Assembly (NCBI GenBank): GCA_029564115.1 | Contig: JAKQQP010000385.1 | Location: 5,891-69,890 of the forward strand | Source of the DNA: Candidatus Rifleibacteriota bacterium | Lineage (GTDB): Bacteria > Riflebacteria > Ozemobacteria > Ozemobacterales > Ozemobacteraceae | DNA length: 64,000 nt | Direction: 5' to 3' | Shown here: piece by piece, positions 1 to 10,168 of the stretch | How the letters are laid out: the number at the start of each line of letters is the position of its first letter | How positions within the stretch are numbered: the first letter of the stretch is position 1 | Program-made: the position numbers and the translations under genes | Notes under the pieces: generated by a model | Database searches by the model: none | The model's input: only the letters and a program-made list of their open reading frames with translations | What the model was told of the DNA's origin: nothing

Positions 1-3000
1 GCGGCTGCCAGCTTTTTCATTGGTCGGGAAAACGAAGATCATGCCGTTGTCGCTGATAACCTGCTTGTTTTTGATGCGAACATTCTCAAACTTGGCGATA
101 CCATCCATGCGGGCAATAGCAGCGTGAGACTGAGCAGATATTTCCGCCAGCAGGTTACCGGCATGAATGATTTCGTTGTCTTCCACTCTGAGGGTAGCGC
201 CCTGGGGAATCTTGTAATCTTCGATAATGAAGTCTTTGGTAACCGGGTCGAAATCCTGAGTCAGAATCTTGATTACGCCCGCTTCAGAAACGACCATACC
301 GTCTTTCTGTTCGATGCCATCGAAAATTACTTCACCGGTGTAACCGGTAACGATGTTGTTGGGGTTATACTCAGCAAGAGCTTTACCCGGAACAACTTTG
401 TCGCCCGGCTCGATGCGCATTTCGGCGCCAACCGGAATATGCACGCGGTCTTTGCGGTTTTTGCCTTCGATGGTCAAACATCCACCGACTACAACCGTTT
501 TGATGCTGGAACCAAATTCAGTCTTATCAAAAGTTTCTGTGCCCGAGCCGATTTCGAACTTCGCGCGGTCAGAAATTTTTGCAAGTCTGAGAGTGTCGAA
601 CTTGGCAACCCCGGCACTTCTGGCTTTAATGTAAGAGCGCTGTGCAAGAGCAACGCCGCCAAGGTGGAACGTTCTCATAGTCAGCTGCGTTCCGGGTTCA
701 CCGATTGACTGAGCGGCAATGATACCAACAGCTTCACCAATGTCGACGACTTTGCCGGTAGCAAGGTCGGCGCCGTAGCAGTGCTGGCAGATACCAACCT
801 TGGAGCGGCAGGCCAGCGGTGAGCGCATGACGATCTTGCTGCGAACCTTGATTTCGGGGAAATTGCATTCGCGCAGACGTTCAAGAACATACTCGTTGAC
901 CGGGCGATCCGGGCGCAGAATAATTCTGTTCGTTTTGGGGTCAATAATCTGTTCGGCACAGATCATATCAACCTTGAGTTCATCGATCCCAACAGGAAAC
1001 TCTACGCGGTTTTCAATTTCTGCAGCAAGTTCATCTGTGCAGTAGAGACCGGCGTCGAGTTTAACTTCAACGTCTTCGTGCTTGAAGCTGATAACTTTTC
1101 CGGTTAGCGGGTGAAGTATCGGTTTGGCAAGAACACGACCGGCGATACGATAGCGAATCGGCACAACGATGTCGTCGATCATGATGTTGTTTGAAGTTCG
1201 GTTCTGGCGAATCGGTGAAACTTCAACACCAAGTTCTGAACCACAGTCGGTCATGGTGATAACGACGTCCTGAGCAACATCGACCAGACGGCGGGTGAGG
1301 TAACCGGAGTCGGCGGTGCGCAGAGCGGTATCGACAAGACCTTTTCTCGCGCCGTATGTCGAGATGAAATATTCTGACTGGTTCAGACCTTCGCGGAAAT
1401 TGGACTTAATCGGGAAAGCGAGAATGTCGCCGCGCGGATTCGACATAAGACCGCGCATTGCTGCCAGCTGACGAATCTGCTGCATGTTACCTCTCGCTCC
1501 AGAGAACGCCATCATGTAAACCGGGTTGTATTCGCCAAGATGCGCTGTTGATTCAAATTCCTGCAACAGATCATCCGTAACGTCTTCTGTAGCTTTTGTC
1601 CAGACGTCGACTTCAGCCTGCTTTCTTTCGTCGCGGGTAATTTCGCCTTTGCTCCATCTTTCGCGAATTTTAACGACCTTACGATCGGCCTGCTCAAGAA
1701 TTTCGCGTTTTTTCGGCGGGTCGATCATATCAACTATAGATATGGTAAGACCGCAGACTGTAGCGAATTTGAAACCGAGAGCTTTGAGCTTATCGAGGGT
1801 TTCACCGACAACTGTCAGCGAATATTCGTTGAAAAGTCTCTTGATCAGAGTGGAAACTGTACCCTTTTTGACCTGAACGTTCTGATAAGGGAAGTCTGCC
1901 GGCAAGCTGTCATTGAAAATGACTCTGCCGATAGTGGTTCTGAAATACAGGTCACGAACATGGTGGCTCTTTTCATCGTCTCTGACATCACGGACAAAAA
2001 GATTTTTCTTCAGATAAACCGGCCAGAGCAGATTGAATTTACCTGTTTCGTAGGCATTCACTGCTTCGACGATACTGTTGAAAACCGGTGGGTGGAAAAC
2101 GGTTACCTTCGTAACTTTTTCTTTTTTAATGCGATCGACGATTTCCTGTGAGTCTATTTCAGTTCCTTCGGGAAGCTTTTCAGAAATAGATTCTGCCAGG
2201 CGGAAATTGTATGGGCGTCCTTCTTCGAGCAGCATGGATTCCCAGGTTTGATTCTTTTCAAGGTGAATCTCGCGTCTGGGGTAATCTGCGCCTTCTGCCT
2301 TCTGGATGGTCAGGTAGAACAGACCGATAGTCATATCCTGTGTCGGGCTGGTGATCGGCAGACCATCGGCTGGTTTGAGGATATTGTTGGCAGAAAGCAT
2401 GAGCATTCTGGCTTCGACCTGAGCATCGAGCATGAGCGGAACGTGAACAGCCATCTGGTCACCATCGAAGTCGGCGTTATAAGCGGCACAAACCAGAGGG
2501 TGAATCTGGATTGCTTTACCTTCGATAAGAACCGGCTCGAACGCCTGAATGCCGAGGCGATGCAGTGTCGGTGCGCGGTTGAGCAGAATCGGGTGATGCT
2601 TGATTACTTCTTCAAGGATGTCCCAGACTTCGTTCTTTTCGCGCTCGATCATTTTCTTGGCGCTCTTGATGTTGTGAGCAAGCCCCTTCTGCTGCAGTCT
2701 GTGCATGACGAAAGGCTTGAACAGTTCGAGAGCCATTTTCTTCGGCAGACCGGCCTGATGCAGTTTAAGAGTCGGGCCGACAACGATGACCGAACGGCCT
2801 GAATAGTCAACGCGTTTACCGAGAAGATTCTGGCGGAAGCGGCCCTGCTTACCTTTAAGCATGTCGGTAAGTGATTTGAGCGGGCGGTTGTTGGGGCCTG
2901 TGACCAGTTTGCCACGGCGACCATTATCAATCAACGCATTCACAGCTTCCTGAAGCATGCGTTTTTCGTTTTTGATGATGATATCAGGAGCCTGAAGCTT

Positions 3001-3834
3001 GATAAGTCTTTTCAGGCGGTTATTGCGGTTGATGACGCGACGATAGAGGTCATTCAGATCAGAAGTCGCAAAACGACCACCGTCGAGCTGAACCATCGGG
3101 CGCAAATCTGGCGGAATAACCGGAATGACGTCGAGAATCATCCATTCAGGGCGGCTTACAGAACGGGCGAACAGTTTGACCAGTTCCATGCGCTTGAGAA
3201 GGTGAGTTCTCTTGGTGCCGGTAGAGGTTTTCAGCTGCTCAGCAAGTTCTTTTTCGAGTCTCTGCAGATCGATTTCGGCCAGCAGTTCTCTGATCGCTTC
3301 GGCGCCCATTTTGGCGGTAAACATATCGCCATATTTTTCGCGCAGTTCGCGATAGCCCATTTCACCGGCTGTTCCTTCTTCGGGGAGCAGCTGCTTCTTG
3401 GAAAGCGGCAGGTTGCCCGGGTCGATTACGATATAGCTCTGGAAATAAAGAACTTTTTCGAGATCTCGGGCAGAAATATCGAGCAACAGAGCGATGTAAT
3501 TCGGGCTGCCTTTCGAATACCAGATGTGCCCAACGGGGGTTACCAGCTGAATGTGACCCATGCGCTCGCGGCGCACGGCGGCTTTGGTGATTTCTACATT
3601 ACAACGTTCGCAGATAATACCACGGTAGCGGATACTCTTGTATTTGCCGCAGAAGCATTCCCAGTCTTTTTGGGGACCGAAGATTCTTTCGCAGAAGAGC
3701 CCGTCGCGTTCCGGTTTGTGCGTGCGGTAGTTGATGGTTTCAGGCTTTTTTACTTCCCCGTATGACCAGAACCTGATTTTTTCGGGAGAAGCGATGCTGA
3801 TTTGAATCGCATCAAATTTGTCCATATCTAACAT
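1..3834 (-). CDS. rpoC: DNA-directed RNA polymerase subunit beta' (3' end outside the window)
   Basis: Largest catalytic subunit of RNA polymerase. The frame is open without interruption for 1278 codons from the ATG at 3834 to the window edge, so the C-terminus is missing. The first zinc site is visible as C60-x-C62-x12-C75-x2-C78. The absolutely conserved Mg2+-binding loop [12 protein letters not shown] sits near residue 452. The second zinc site is seen as a Cys in MTDCGSELG followed by [11 protein letters not shown], and the trigger-loop region reads [15 protein letters not shown]. An AAGGAGA Shine-Dalgarno sequence lies 9 bases before the ATG. The gene follows rpoB by 41 bases on the same strand, so the two are co-transcribed. 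The product is a normal housekeeping subunit with no damage seen. Confidence 0.98.
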   Translation of the reverse strand, partial: MLDMDKFDAIQISIASPEKIRFWSYGEVKKPETINYRTHKPERDGLFCERIFGPQKDWECFCGKYKSIRYRGIICERCNVEITKAAVRRERMGHIQLVTPVGHIWYSKGSPNYIALLLDISARDLEKVLYFQSYIVIDPGNLPLSKKQLLPEEGTAGEMGYRELREKYGDMFTAKMGAEAIRELLAEIDLQRLEKELAEQLKTSTGTKRTHLLKRMELVKLFARSVSRPEWMILDVIPVIPPDLRPMVQLDGGRFATSDLNDLYRRVINRNNRLKRLIKLQAPDIIIKNEKRMLQEAVNALIDNGRRGKLVTGPNNRPLKSLTDMLKGKQGRFRQNLLGKRVDYSGRSVIVVGPTLKLHQAGLPKKMALELFKPFVMHRLQQKGLAHNIKSAKKMIEREKNEVWDILEEVIKHHPILLNRAPTLHRLGIQAFEPVLIEGKAIQIHPLVCAAYNADFDGDQMAVHVPLMLDAQVEARMLMLSANNILKPADGLPITSPTQDMTIGLFYLTIQKAEGADYPRREIHLEKNQTWESMLLEEGRPYNFRLAESISEKLPEGTEIDSQEIVDRIKKEKVTKVTVFHPPVFNSIVEAVNAYETGKFNLLWPVYLKKNLFVRDVRDDEKSHHVRDLYFRTTIGRVIFNDSLPADFPYQNVQVKKGTVSTLIKRLFNEYSLTVVGETLDKLKALGFKFATVCGLTISIVDMIDPPKKREILEQADRKVVKIRERWSKGEITRDERKQAEVDVWTKATEDVTDDLLQEFESTAHLGEYNPVYMMAFSGARGNMQQIRQLAAMRGLMSNPRGDILAFPIKSNFREGLNQSEYFISTYGARKGLVDTALRTADSGYLTRRLVDVAQDVVITMTDCGSELGVEVSPIRQNRTSNNIMIDDIVVPIRYRIAGRVLAKPILHPLTGKVISFKHEDVEVKLDAGLYCTDELAAEIENRVEFPVGIDELKVDMICAEQIIDPKTNRIILRPDRPVNEYVLERLRECNFPEIKVRSKIVMRSPLACRSKVGICQHCYGADLATGKVVDIGEAVGIIAAQSIGEPGTQLTMRTFHLGGVALAQRSYIKARSAGVAKFDTLRLAKISDRAKFEIGSGTETFDKTEFGSSIKTVVVGGCLTIEGKNRKDRVHIPVGAEMRIEPGDKVVPGKALAEYNPNNIVTGYTGEVIFDGIEQKDGMVVSEAGVIKILTQDFDPVTKDFIIEDYKIPQGATLRVEDNEIIHAGNLLAEISAQSHAAIARMDGIAKFENVRIKNKQVISDNGMIFVFPTNEKAGSR

Positions 3835-3875
3835 TTTAAAATGTCTCCTTCCTTATGCTTATACCGGAATCGGGC

Positions 3876-6800
3876 TTATTCTTCATCATCGGATTCTTCT
3901 TCATCTTCGTCGTCGGCATCTTCACCAGACAATTCTGCAGTGAGAAGATCGTCTTCATTTTCATCAGTGTTTTCTTCCGTCCAGTCTTCTTCGGTTTCGG
4001 CAACCATTATGCGTTCGCCGCCTTCATCGATAGAGACTTCCTGGGCATCTTTCTTCAGGTCGACCTGCAGGCCAAGGCTCTGAAGCTCAGAAACGACAAC
4101 CTTGAATGATTCAGGAATGCCGGGTTTCATGATTGTCTTGCCCTTGATGATCGTTTCGTAAACCTGAACACGGCCTTCCACGTCATCCGATTTAACGGTA
4201 AGGATTTCCTGGAGAACGTGAGCGGCACCGTAAGCTTCGAGCGCCCAGACTTCCATTTCCCCGAAGCGCTGACCACCGAATTGGGCCTTACCACCAAGAG
4301 GCTGCTGGGTAACGAGGCTGTACGGGCCTGTCGAGCGGGCATGCATCTTGTCGTCTACAAGGTGAGCCAGCTTGAGGATGTAAATGATACCGACCATGAT
4401 CTTCTTATGGAAAGGCTCGCCGCTTCTGCCGTCATAAAGAGTGGCTTTACCCTGCACATCGACGAGTTTGAGTGGGTCGACGTCATAAGTGTCTTTGAGC
4501 TGCTGCATGACGAATTCTTCATTCTTCATTTCTTTGCCATCGATCATGCGGCCTTTGTTGAATACCGAGGTGGCATAGCGGCGGTTCTGCTTTTCTGCTG
4601 CCCAGCCAAGGTGGGTTTCGAGAACCTGACCGACGTTCATACGAGAAGGAACGCCGAGCGGATTCAGAATGATGTCGATCGAGCGACCATCGGCCAGATA
4701 AGGCATGTCTTCAACCGGAACGATTCTTGAGATAACACCCTTGTTACCATGGCGACCGGCCATTTTGTCACCAACGGTGATTTTGCGCTTCTGGGCGACA
4801 AATACGCGCACCAGTTTGTTAACGCCATACTGCAGTTCATCGCCGTTGTCTCTTGAGAAGACCATAACGTCGACGATCTTACCTTTTTCGCCGTGGGGAA
4901 CAGTAAGCGAAGTATTGCGGACTTCGCGGGCCTTTTCACCGAAGATGGCGCGCAACAGTTTGTCTTCTGCGGTAAGTTCGGTTTCACCCTTCGGGGTTAC
5001 TTTGCCAACGAGAATGTCACCGGCTTCGACTTCGGCACCAATTCTGATGATACCGTTTTCGTCGAGGTTGCGCAGAGCGTCTTCACCGACATTGGGGATG
5101 TCACGGGTGATTTCTTCGGGCCCCAGCTTGGTATCGCGGGCATCGATTTCGTATTCTTCAATGTGAATAGAAGTGTAGACATCATCTTTTACCAGGCGGT
5201 CAGAAAGGATGATGGAGTCTTCGAAGTTGTAGCCTTCCCAGGACATGAAAGCAACGAGAACGTTGCGACCAAGAGCGAGATCACCGTATGAAGTCGCCGG
5301 GCCATCGGCAAGAACAGTACCGGGCTTCACCTTGTCACCAATCTTGACAATCGGTTTCTGGTTGATACAGGTGCCCTGGTTGGAGCGCATGAATTTCTGC
5401 AGGCGATATACGTCGATAGATTCCTGCTGCAGGCGGACTTCATCAGTGATGGCCTTGATGCGTGACAGGAAAGTGATATCGAGAGTCTGGCCAGCTTCGA
5501 TGATGATTTCACCGGTAATTTCACCGGTAAGATCGTCGACAATGGTATCCATGATCTTGCGACCCTGAATCTTGCGGAACGATGCTTCGTTGACCGGGAT
5601 TTTTTCATCGTCTTTGCGGCGGCTGGCGCGTTTGATTTTGACACATTCGGCATCGACGTAGCAGACAGTTCCGGAACTGCGTGACAGAAGCACGGCGCCA
5701 GAATCGTGAGCCGCACGTGATTCAAGACCGGTGCCGACGAGAGGCGGTTCAGTCTGAATGAGGGGAACGGCCTGGCGTTGCATGTTCGTGCCCATGAGAG
5801 CGCGGTTGGCGTCATCGTGTTCGAGGAACGGAATCAGCGCAGAAGCCACGCTGACCATCTGCAGGGGCGAGAATTTGATATATTCGATTTCAGACTTCGG
5901 CAGATAATCGAATTCATAGTCATCGCTGAAGTACTTTGCCGGGACTGAAGACTGATTTATTCTGCCGTCATCTGTGATGGCGATATCAGGCTGAGCGACC
6001 TTGTAACGATCTTCGTCGTATGCATCTTTGTATTCCATGTCGCCGTAGTTGATCATGCCGGTTTCGGGGTCAACCTTGCACAGCGGTGTGGTCAAAAAGC
6101 CGAATTCATCGACGCGGGCATAAACAGCAAGACTTGCGATAAGACCGGCGTTCGGGCCTTCAGGAGTTTCAATGGGGCAAATGCGGCCGTCATGAGTCGG
6201 GTGAACGTCGCGAACTTCGAAGCCGGCGCGTTCGCGTTTGAGACCACCCGGCCCGAGGGCTGAAAGTCTGCGTTTGTGAGTCAGTTCGGCCAGAGGGTTG
6301 GTCTGATCCATGAACTGTGACAGCTGTGAACTGCCGAAAAATTCATCAACAACTGCAGAAACCGGGCGAGTGTTGATCAGCAACTGCGGGGTATAGCTGT
6401 CAAGGTCATGAATTGTCATTCTTTCCTTGATAACGCGTTCCATGCGCGAAAGTGAAATGCGGAATTGATTCTGCAGCAATTCACCACATCTGCGGATACG
6501 TCTGTTAGAAAGATGATCGATATCATCGAGGCGGCCGATACCATTCGACAGGTCGATCAGATAGCGAATTACGCCAACGATATCTTCGATGCAGAGAACT
6601 CTGTCTTTTTTAACCTTAACGGTTTCAATGCCAAGTTCTTTGATGCGATTTACGGTATCTTCATAAATCTCACAACCCTGTTCAACGATTATCTCACCGG
6701 TTTTGGTATCAGTGATAGACTCCCAGGCGGTACGACCAACGAGGTCTACAATGCCGATTTCAACTTCTGAAAGCTTGACTTCAGCACAGACGGGGTTGAA

Positions 6801-7982
6801 CATGATACGATAGCCGCGATTATCTTCGCCGATTCTGATATATGAAGGAATCTGCAGAGCTTCGAGTTTGGCGGCGATATCTTTTTTAATGCGCTTATCG
6901 GCTTCGACCATCAATTCTTTGGTTGCAGGATTCACGATATCCTTAAAGGCAACCTGCTCAGAGAGACGGTCGATGAGACGCAACTTTTTGTCGACCTTAT
7001 AGCGACCAACATCGCCAAGATCATATTTTTTCGGGTCAAAAAACAGACTCTTGATAAGATTGCGGGCATTTTCTTCAACGAAGAGATCACCCTGGCGGAG
7101 CTTACTGAAAATGGCCTTGAGAGAATCTGTGACTGCGCGGTTAACTTTTTCCTGACCTTCGGCGGCACTTACAGCCTGCTTGTCGAACTTCAGCGAGCTG
7201 GCGATGGTCTCGTTGTTATCAAAGAGTTCAAGAATCTTTTCGTCTTCTGCATAACCAAGAGAGCGCAGGAAAGTGGTGATCGGAATTTTGCGTTTGCGAT
7301 CGAGCCTGACGAACACCGCATCTTTCATCAAATCCAGTTCGAATTCCATCCAGGCGCCGCGGTAAGGAACGATCTTGGCAGAATACATTTTTTTGGCGCG
7401 ATTGAAACTGTAATACACGCCGGGTGAACGATGCAGCTGACTGACGACGACACGCTCAGCACCATTGATAATGAAAGTTCCGCGCTCTGTCATACAAGGC
7501 AGGTTGACCAGGAAAATTTCCTGTTCTTTAACTTCGCCGGTCTGTTGCATAATCAACTGAACTCTGATGTTCAGGGGAATCGAGTAGGTGAGATCGCGTT
7601 TACGGCACTGATCAGGGCTGTGTTTAACGCGGAATGGAGTTTCACCGACGAAAGCGATTTCGCATTCTTTTTCGACGAAGCTGCAGTCGTCATACAGGCA
7701 TTTCTTGCGGAGCTTGAGCTGCGGACAATTTTTGCACATCGGCAGGCCGAGGCTATAATCGTTATACTCAAGGCAGAGATTTCCTACGTAATCCTGAATC
7801 GGGAAAACTTCTCTGAAAACTTCTTCCAGCCCCTGTTTGTCGCGCCTGCCGGGGTCTTTGCCGGCTTGCAGAAACCATTCAAAAGATTTGAGCTGGATGT
7901 CGATGAGGTTCGGGATGTTTTCAAATAGCCGATCTCTCGCCATCAGATACTTTTTGGCTACAGGCTGTTGCTTTGTCACCAT
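3876..7982 (-). CDS. rpoB: DNA-directed RNA polymerase subunit beta with a Cys-rich N-terminal insertion
   Basis: Second large subunit of RNA polymerase, 1368 residues. The rifampicin-pocket region is canonical ([28 protein letters not shown]), with the usual Asp, His and Ser, so the enzyme should be rifampicin-sensitive. Downstream sequence [12 protein letters not shown] and the C-terminal [19 protein letters not shown] are also standard. The C-terminus ends in a strongly acidic tail rich in D and E. Unusual: between LGLP (79-82) and the conserved ECR/TYSIPL segment, residues 83-120 form an extra stretch with cysteines at 83, 86, 95, 100 and 107, where most family members have only a few residues. 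The gene has its own strong promoter about 230 bases upstream and a long structured leader. No rplJ/rplL genes precede it here. Confidence 0.98.
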   Translation of the reverse strand: MVTKQQPVAKKYLMARDRLFENIPNLIDIQLKSFEWFLQAGKDPGRRDKQGLEEVFREVFPIQDYVGNLCLEYNDYSLGLPMCKNCPQLKLRKKCLYDDCSFVEKECEIAFVGETPFRVKHSPDQCRKRDLTYSIPLNIRVQLIMQQTGEVKEQEIFLVNLPCMTERGTFIINGAERVVVSQLHRSPGVYYSFNRAKKMYSAKIVPYRGAWMEFELDLMKDAVFVRLDRKRKIPITTFLRSLGYAEDEKILELFDNNETIASSLKFDKQAVSAAEGQEKVNRAVTDSLKAIFSKLRQGDLFVEENARNLIKSLFFDPKKYDLGDVGRYKVDKKLRLIDRLSEQVAFKDIVNPATKELMVEADKRIKKDIAAKLEALQIPSYIRIGEDNRGYRIMFNPVCAEVKLSEVEIGIVDLVGRTAWESITDTKTGEIIVEQGCEIYEDTVNRIKELGIETVKVKKDRVLCIEDIVGVIRYLIDLSNGIGRLDDIDHLSNRRIRRCGELLQNQFRISLSRMERVIKERMTIHDLDSYTPQLLINTRPVSAVVDEFFGSSQLSQFMDQTNPLAELTHKRRLSALGPGGLKRERAGFEVRDVHPTHDGRICPIETPEGPNAGLIASLAVYARVDEFGFLTTPLCKVDPETGMINYGDMEYKDAYDEDRYKVAQPDIAITDDGRINQSSVPAKYFSDDYEFDYLPKSEIEYIKFSPLQMVSVASALIPFLEHDDANRALMGTNMQRQAVPLIQTEPPLVGTGLESRAAHDSGAVLLSRSSGTVCYVDAECVKIKRASRRKDDEKIPVNEASFRKIQGRKIMDTIVDDLTGEITGEIIIEAGQTLDITFLSRIKAITDEVRLQQESIDVYRLQKFMRSNQGTCINQKPIVKIGDKVKPGTVLADGPATSYGDLALGRNVLVAFMSWEGYNFEDSIILSDRLVKDDVYTSIHIEEYEIDARDTKLGPEEITRDIPNVGEDALRNLDENGIIRIGAEVEAGDILVGKVTPKGETELTAEDKLLRAIFGEKAREVRNTSLTVPHGEKGKIVDVMVFSRDNGDELQYGVNKLVRVFVAQKRKITVGDKMAGRHGNKGVISRIVPVEDMPYLADGRSIDIILNPLGVPSRMNVGQVLETHLGWAAEKQNRRYATSVFNKGRMIDGKEMKNEEFVMQQLKDTYDVDPLKLVDVQGKATLYDGRSGEPFHKKIMVGIIYILKLAHLVDDKMHARSTGPYSLVTQQPLGGKAQFGGQRFGEMEVWALEAYGAAHVLQEILTVKSDDVEGRVQVYETIIKGKTIMKPGIPESFKVVVSELQSLGLQVDLKKDAQEVSIDEGGERIMVAETEEDWTEENTDENEDDLLTAELSGEDADDEDEEESDDEE

Positions 7983-8197
7983 AATTCTGCCTTGCTCCTT
8001 AGATTAGTTACATGTTCTGCTGAGTTGACAACAAAACTAAATGGAAAAACGGGCATTCTCAACAACGCTTGTGAACACCCGTATTTAGTACGACAAAATA
8101 AGATTTCAGACTCAGGATTCTGGACAATATAGTTGTTTTTTTCTTTAATCCTGACAATGCCGGCCGATCTCCGAAAACTTAGCAATTTATGTACCAT
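7976..8197 (-). CDS. possible leader ORF upstream of and overlapping the rpoB start
   Basis: A 73-codon frame begins with ATG at 8197, about 11 bases after the predicted rpoB transcription start (near 8208). It runs through the terminator-like hairpin in the rpoB leader, and its TGA overlaps the rpoB start codon (arrangement ATGGTGA). Such an overlap would permit translational coupling, and ribosomes in this frame would disrupt the hairpin. There is no Shine-Dalgarno sequence before the ATG and the peptide resembles nothing I recognise, so it may be a chance frame. Listed because position and overlap are suggestive rather than because coding is shown. Confidence 0.25.
   Translation of the reverse strand: MVHKLLSFRRSAGIVRIKEKNNYIVQNPESEILFCRTKYGCSQALLRMPVFPFSFVVNSAEHVTNLRSKAELW
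8045..8081 (-). terminator. terminator-like hairpin (attenuator candidate) in the rpoB leader
   Basis: Read on the minus strand, CGGGTGTTC pairs with GAATGCCCG (nine pairs, two of them G-U), with three further inner pairs after a mismatch, and a run of five T follows at once. No minus-strand gene ends upstream of it: the only upstream promoter is that of rpoB itself. It therefore sits inside the rpoB 5' leader, about 65 bases before the start codon, as an attenuator would. Confidence 0.5.
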
Positions 8198-8233
8198 TCG
8201 CGAAATGGTTCCGGATTATACCATTCAAAATGG
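8193..8233. promoter_or_regulatory. paired CCATT...AATGG dyads at the rpoB promoter (operator candidate)
   Basis: Two imperfect palindromes share the same half-sites. ACCATT-CGCGA-AATGGT (8193-8209) covers the predicted rpoB transcription start. CCATT-CAA-AATGG (8221-8233) lies in the -35/-10 spacer. Repeated half-sites with different spacing around a promoter suggest a DNA-binding regulator; which one is unknown, but the divergent winged-helix gene at 8317 is the obvious candidate. Confidence 0.4.
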
Positions 8234-8243
8234 CACGAGTCAA
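8215..8243 (-). promoter_or_regulatory. rpoB promoter, sigma70 type
   Basis: On the minus strand TTGACT (8243-8238) is followed after exactly 17 bases by a perfect TATAAT (8220-8215). Transcription should start near 8208, giving a leader of about 225 bases before rpoB. The -35 element is part of a palindrome, GTCAACA-TTT-TGTTGAC at 8239-8255, which lies between this promoter and the divergent one. Confidence 0.8.
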
Positions 8244-8281
8244 CATTTTGTTGACTTTTTCAAAAAAAGATTCTCAATAAA

Positions 8282-8310
8282 TTGATAGTAAAGCCAGGTT
8301 GTTGTATAAT
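8282..8310 (+). promoter_or_regulatory. promoter of the winged-helix gene, sigma70 type
   Basis: TTGATA (8282-8287), a 17-base spacer and a perfect TATAAT (8305-8310). Transcription would start 6-8 bases after the -10 box, at 8316-8318, which is the ATG of the gene itself. The messenger is therefore predicted to be leaderless. Confidence 0.75.
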
Positions 8311-8316
8311 CGCCAC

Positions 8317-9009
8317 ATGCAAACCAACATTGAAATTACTCGCGCCTTCATGGAAACCCCGGATGGGGTTCTATCCATTCATCAGATTTCCAAAAAACTC
8401 AAGCTGCCCTATGGAACGGCGTATAATCGCGTTCATCTGCTGCACGAGTCTGGAATAGTTCAAATTCTGCCACAGGGCAAAGCGAAGCTTTGCGCCTTGA
8501 ACCCTGACAACCCCATGACCGCATGCCTGCTGGCACTTGGCGCAGCACAAACAACCGATCAATTTATAAAAAAACATCAGGATGCCGGCAACTTTCTCAA
8601 AAAAATTCGCCGGGCCGTGCTCGAAAACGCTAGAGACAGCCTTTATGCGGCTATTATCCTTGCTCCCGATTCTTTGAACCTGGCAATTGTGCCGGTCGAA
8701 CAAGCCCCCCACCCTACCACAGAACTTCCTGCCGGCGCCAGCCTGGACTTTTTTTACATCCAGGCCTCGGAAAGCTTTGACGAAACAAGGGTTGAAACAG
8801 CCATAAGCTCATTGCTGCCGCCAGGCACAGACGTCAGAGTTACCAGTATGACCGTAGACCGCGACACCCTGCTCGGCATGTTCACAGAGAACGAGAACGA
8901 AGCCGGGCTGGCCGCCTATTCAATGCTTCACGAAGGCATGCTGCTTTTTGGCTTTGAAAATTTTTACAACCTCATCCTTGAAGCATTTGCCCGCCGGCTG
9001 TCGGCCTGA
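8317..9009 (+). CDS. winged-helix DNA-binding protein, divergent from rpoB
   Basis: 230 residues. Residues 8-60 form a winged helix-turn-helix (ISKKLKLPYGTAYNRVHLL is the recognition region). The rest is an alpha/beta domain I cannot assign. A longer TTG start at 8299 would place the -10 box inside the gene, so the ATG at 8317 is chosen; it coincides with the expected transcription start and has no Shine-Dalgarno sequence. The gene shares a 334-base control region with rpoBC and is followed 24 bases later by an exported TPR protein. Inference: it could control the shared region, which carries dyads. Its ligand and targets are unknown. Confidence 0.75.
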   Translation: MQTNIEITRAFMETPDGVLSIHQISKKLKLPYGTAYNRVHLLHESGIVQILPQGKAKLCALNPDNPMTACLLALGAAQTTDQFIKKHQDAGNFLKKIRRAVLENARDSLYAAIILAPDSLNLAIVPVEQAPHPTTELPAGASLDFFYIQASESFDETRVETAISSLLPPGTDVRVTSMTVDRDTLLGMFTENENEAGLAAYSMLHEGMLLFGFENFYNLILEAFARRLSA

Positions 9010-9033
9010 CAAAAACACTGAAAGGCATCGACC

Positions 9034-9696
9034 ATGAAAAAATATTTTGCAATGGCGCTGGGCGTTTTGTCTTTGATTTATCCGGCTCACGCTGGCGCAC
9101 AGACCTTACCAGCTAACCCCGGTCGCCAGAATTTCGCTCCGACCGCCGGCCCATCCGCCACCAGCACACTGATACCGAGAGTTTCAGCAGTAACCGGTCT
9201 GGCTACCGACAGTCAGGCATTCAAACTGGTTGAATCGGCAGACAAACTCATCGTAGAGGGGCGGTTTGGCGAAGCCAAAGAAGCCTATCGAACCGCTTTG
9301 AGAGTTGAGCCAATGAATCTTTCGCTCTGGGCTGCATACGACGAAAGCGTCATTTCTGACTACATTGCCAGAAAAAGAAGCGATAAAAGCAATCCGGCCA
9401 TCGAAAGAGACATTTTACCGCTTTTTGCCATCAACAGAGTTGACAGCTATATGGAGCTTGGCACACTGTACGTAGTCGGCAGCGTGCAAAATCTTTCTAA
9501 ATCGTTGAAACAGAAAATTCAGCTCACAGCGAGAATTCTCGACGAAAACAAAAGAGAGCTTCGCAGCGAAACAGGCACTTTACGCAGCTTCGACAAAGCC
9601 CTGCTACCAAACGAAAGCTCTCTTTTCGAGATTCCCTTCAAGCAACCACCGCCAGGCGCCCGCTCATTCAGAGTCGAGGTCACTGCCTGGGAATGA
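9034..9696 (+). CDS. exported TPR protein with an FxLYD-like C-terminus
   Basis: 220 residues. A signal peptide (residues 1-23, ending AHAGA) is followed by a low-complexity Pro/Ser/Thr segment. Residues 65-105 look like a tetratricopeptide hairpin (RFGEAKEAYRTALRVEPMNL). The C-terminal 80 residues resemble an FxLYD-type beta sandwich (VVGSVQNLSKS, then LLPNESSLFEIPF and FRVEVTAWE), a fold common in surface proteins. It starts 24 bases after the winged-helix gene with GAAAGG upstream, so the two are probably one transcript. Function unknown; likely an envelope scaffold. Confidence 0.7.
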   Translation: MKKYFAMALGVLSLIYPAHAGAQTLPANPGRQNFAPTAGPSATSTLIPRVSAVTGLATDSQAFKLVESADKLIVEGRFGEAKEAYRTALRVEPMNLSLWAAYDESVISDYIARKRSDKSNPAIERDILPLFAINRVDSYMELGTLYVVGSVQNLSKSLKQKIQLTARILDENKRELRSETGTLRSFDKALLPNESSLFEIPFKQPPPGARSFRVEVTAWE

Positions 9697-9703
9697 AAGA
9701 CGG

Positions 9704-9943
9704 TCAGCTGTTAGGATCTGAAAGTCTAACCAGAGTGTGTCTGCCATCGAAGATTCTGGCGATGTGAACCATGGCACCGACGAACATTATGTAGCCGATC
9801 CAGCGCAGCCACGAATTCTCGAACATGTCGACCAGATCTTTCTTGAATTCTTTCATTTCTTCCGGGAAGGCAAACATCAGAACTCCGGTTAATGCGATAA
9901 AAGGAAGAGTAATCATCCAGAAAATTTTTCTAATGAACCACAC
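9704..9943 (-). CDS. small two-helix membrane protein of unknown function
   Basis: 79 residues with a GTG start at 9943, supported by a GAGGG Shine-Dalgarno sequence 10 bases upstream. Two hydrophobic helices (about 8-26 and 45-62) flank a short acidic/basic cytoplasmic-type loop (PEEMKEFKKDLVDMFE). It converges on the preceding TPR gene with only 7 bases between them. Not recognised; its position says nothing about function. The following 225 bases (9944-10168) are AT-rich with no further gene seen. Confidence 0.6.
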   Translation of the reverse strand: MWFIRKIFWMITLPFIALTGVLMFAFPEEMKEFKKDLVDMFENSWLRWIGYIMFVGAMVHIARIFDGRHTLVRLSDPNS

Positions 9944-10168
9944 TTGTTGAACCCTCGCTTATATGATGTTGATTGGCATGACTATAACAAAGTTTATAAA
10001 ACTTGTAAATAAAGTTTAAAAATTGTATTAAATATTGTATCAATAATAAGTTAAAACTTGGCGTATCTGTATATTACTTAGCACTTTATCATGATGAAAT
10101 CGGTACAGTCTGTCGATATGATTCTGCAGTCTGTTTGTCCACAAATTATCCGTAAAGGTTCGTGATGC

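Noticed and set aside
124..708. Long open frames on the plus strand opposite rpoC and rpoB (for example 124-708, 3202-3765, 7431-7928)
   Set aside because: They are shadows of the conserved polymerase genes on the minus strand and have no ribosome sites or family resemblance.
8299..8316. TTG start for the winged-helix gene
   Set aside because: It lies upstream of the -10 box, so it would not be in the transcript.
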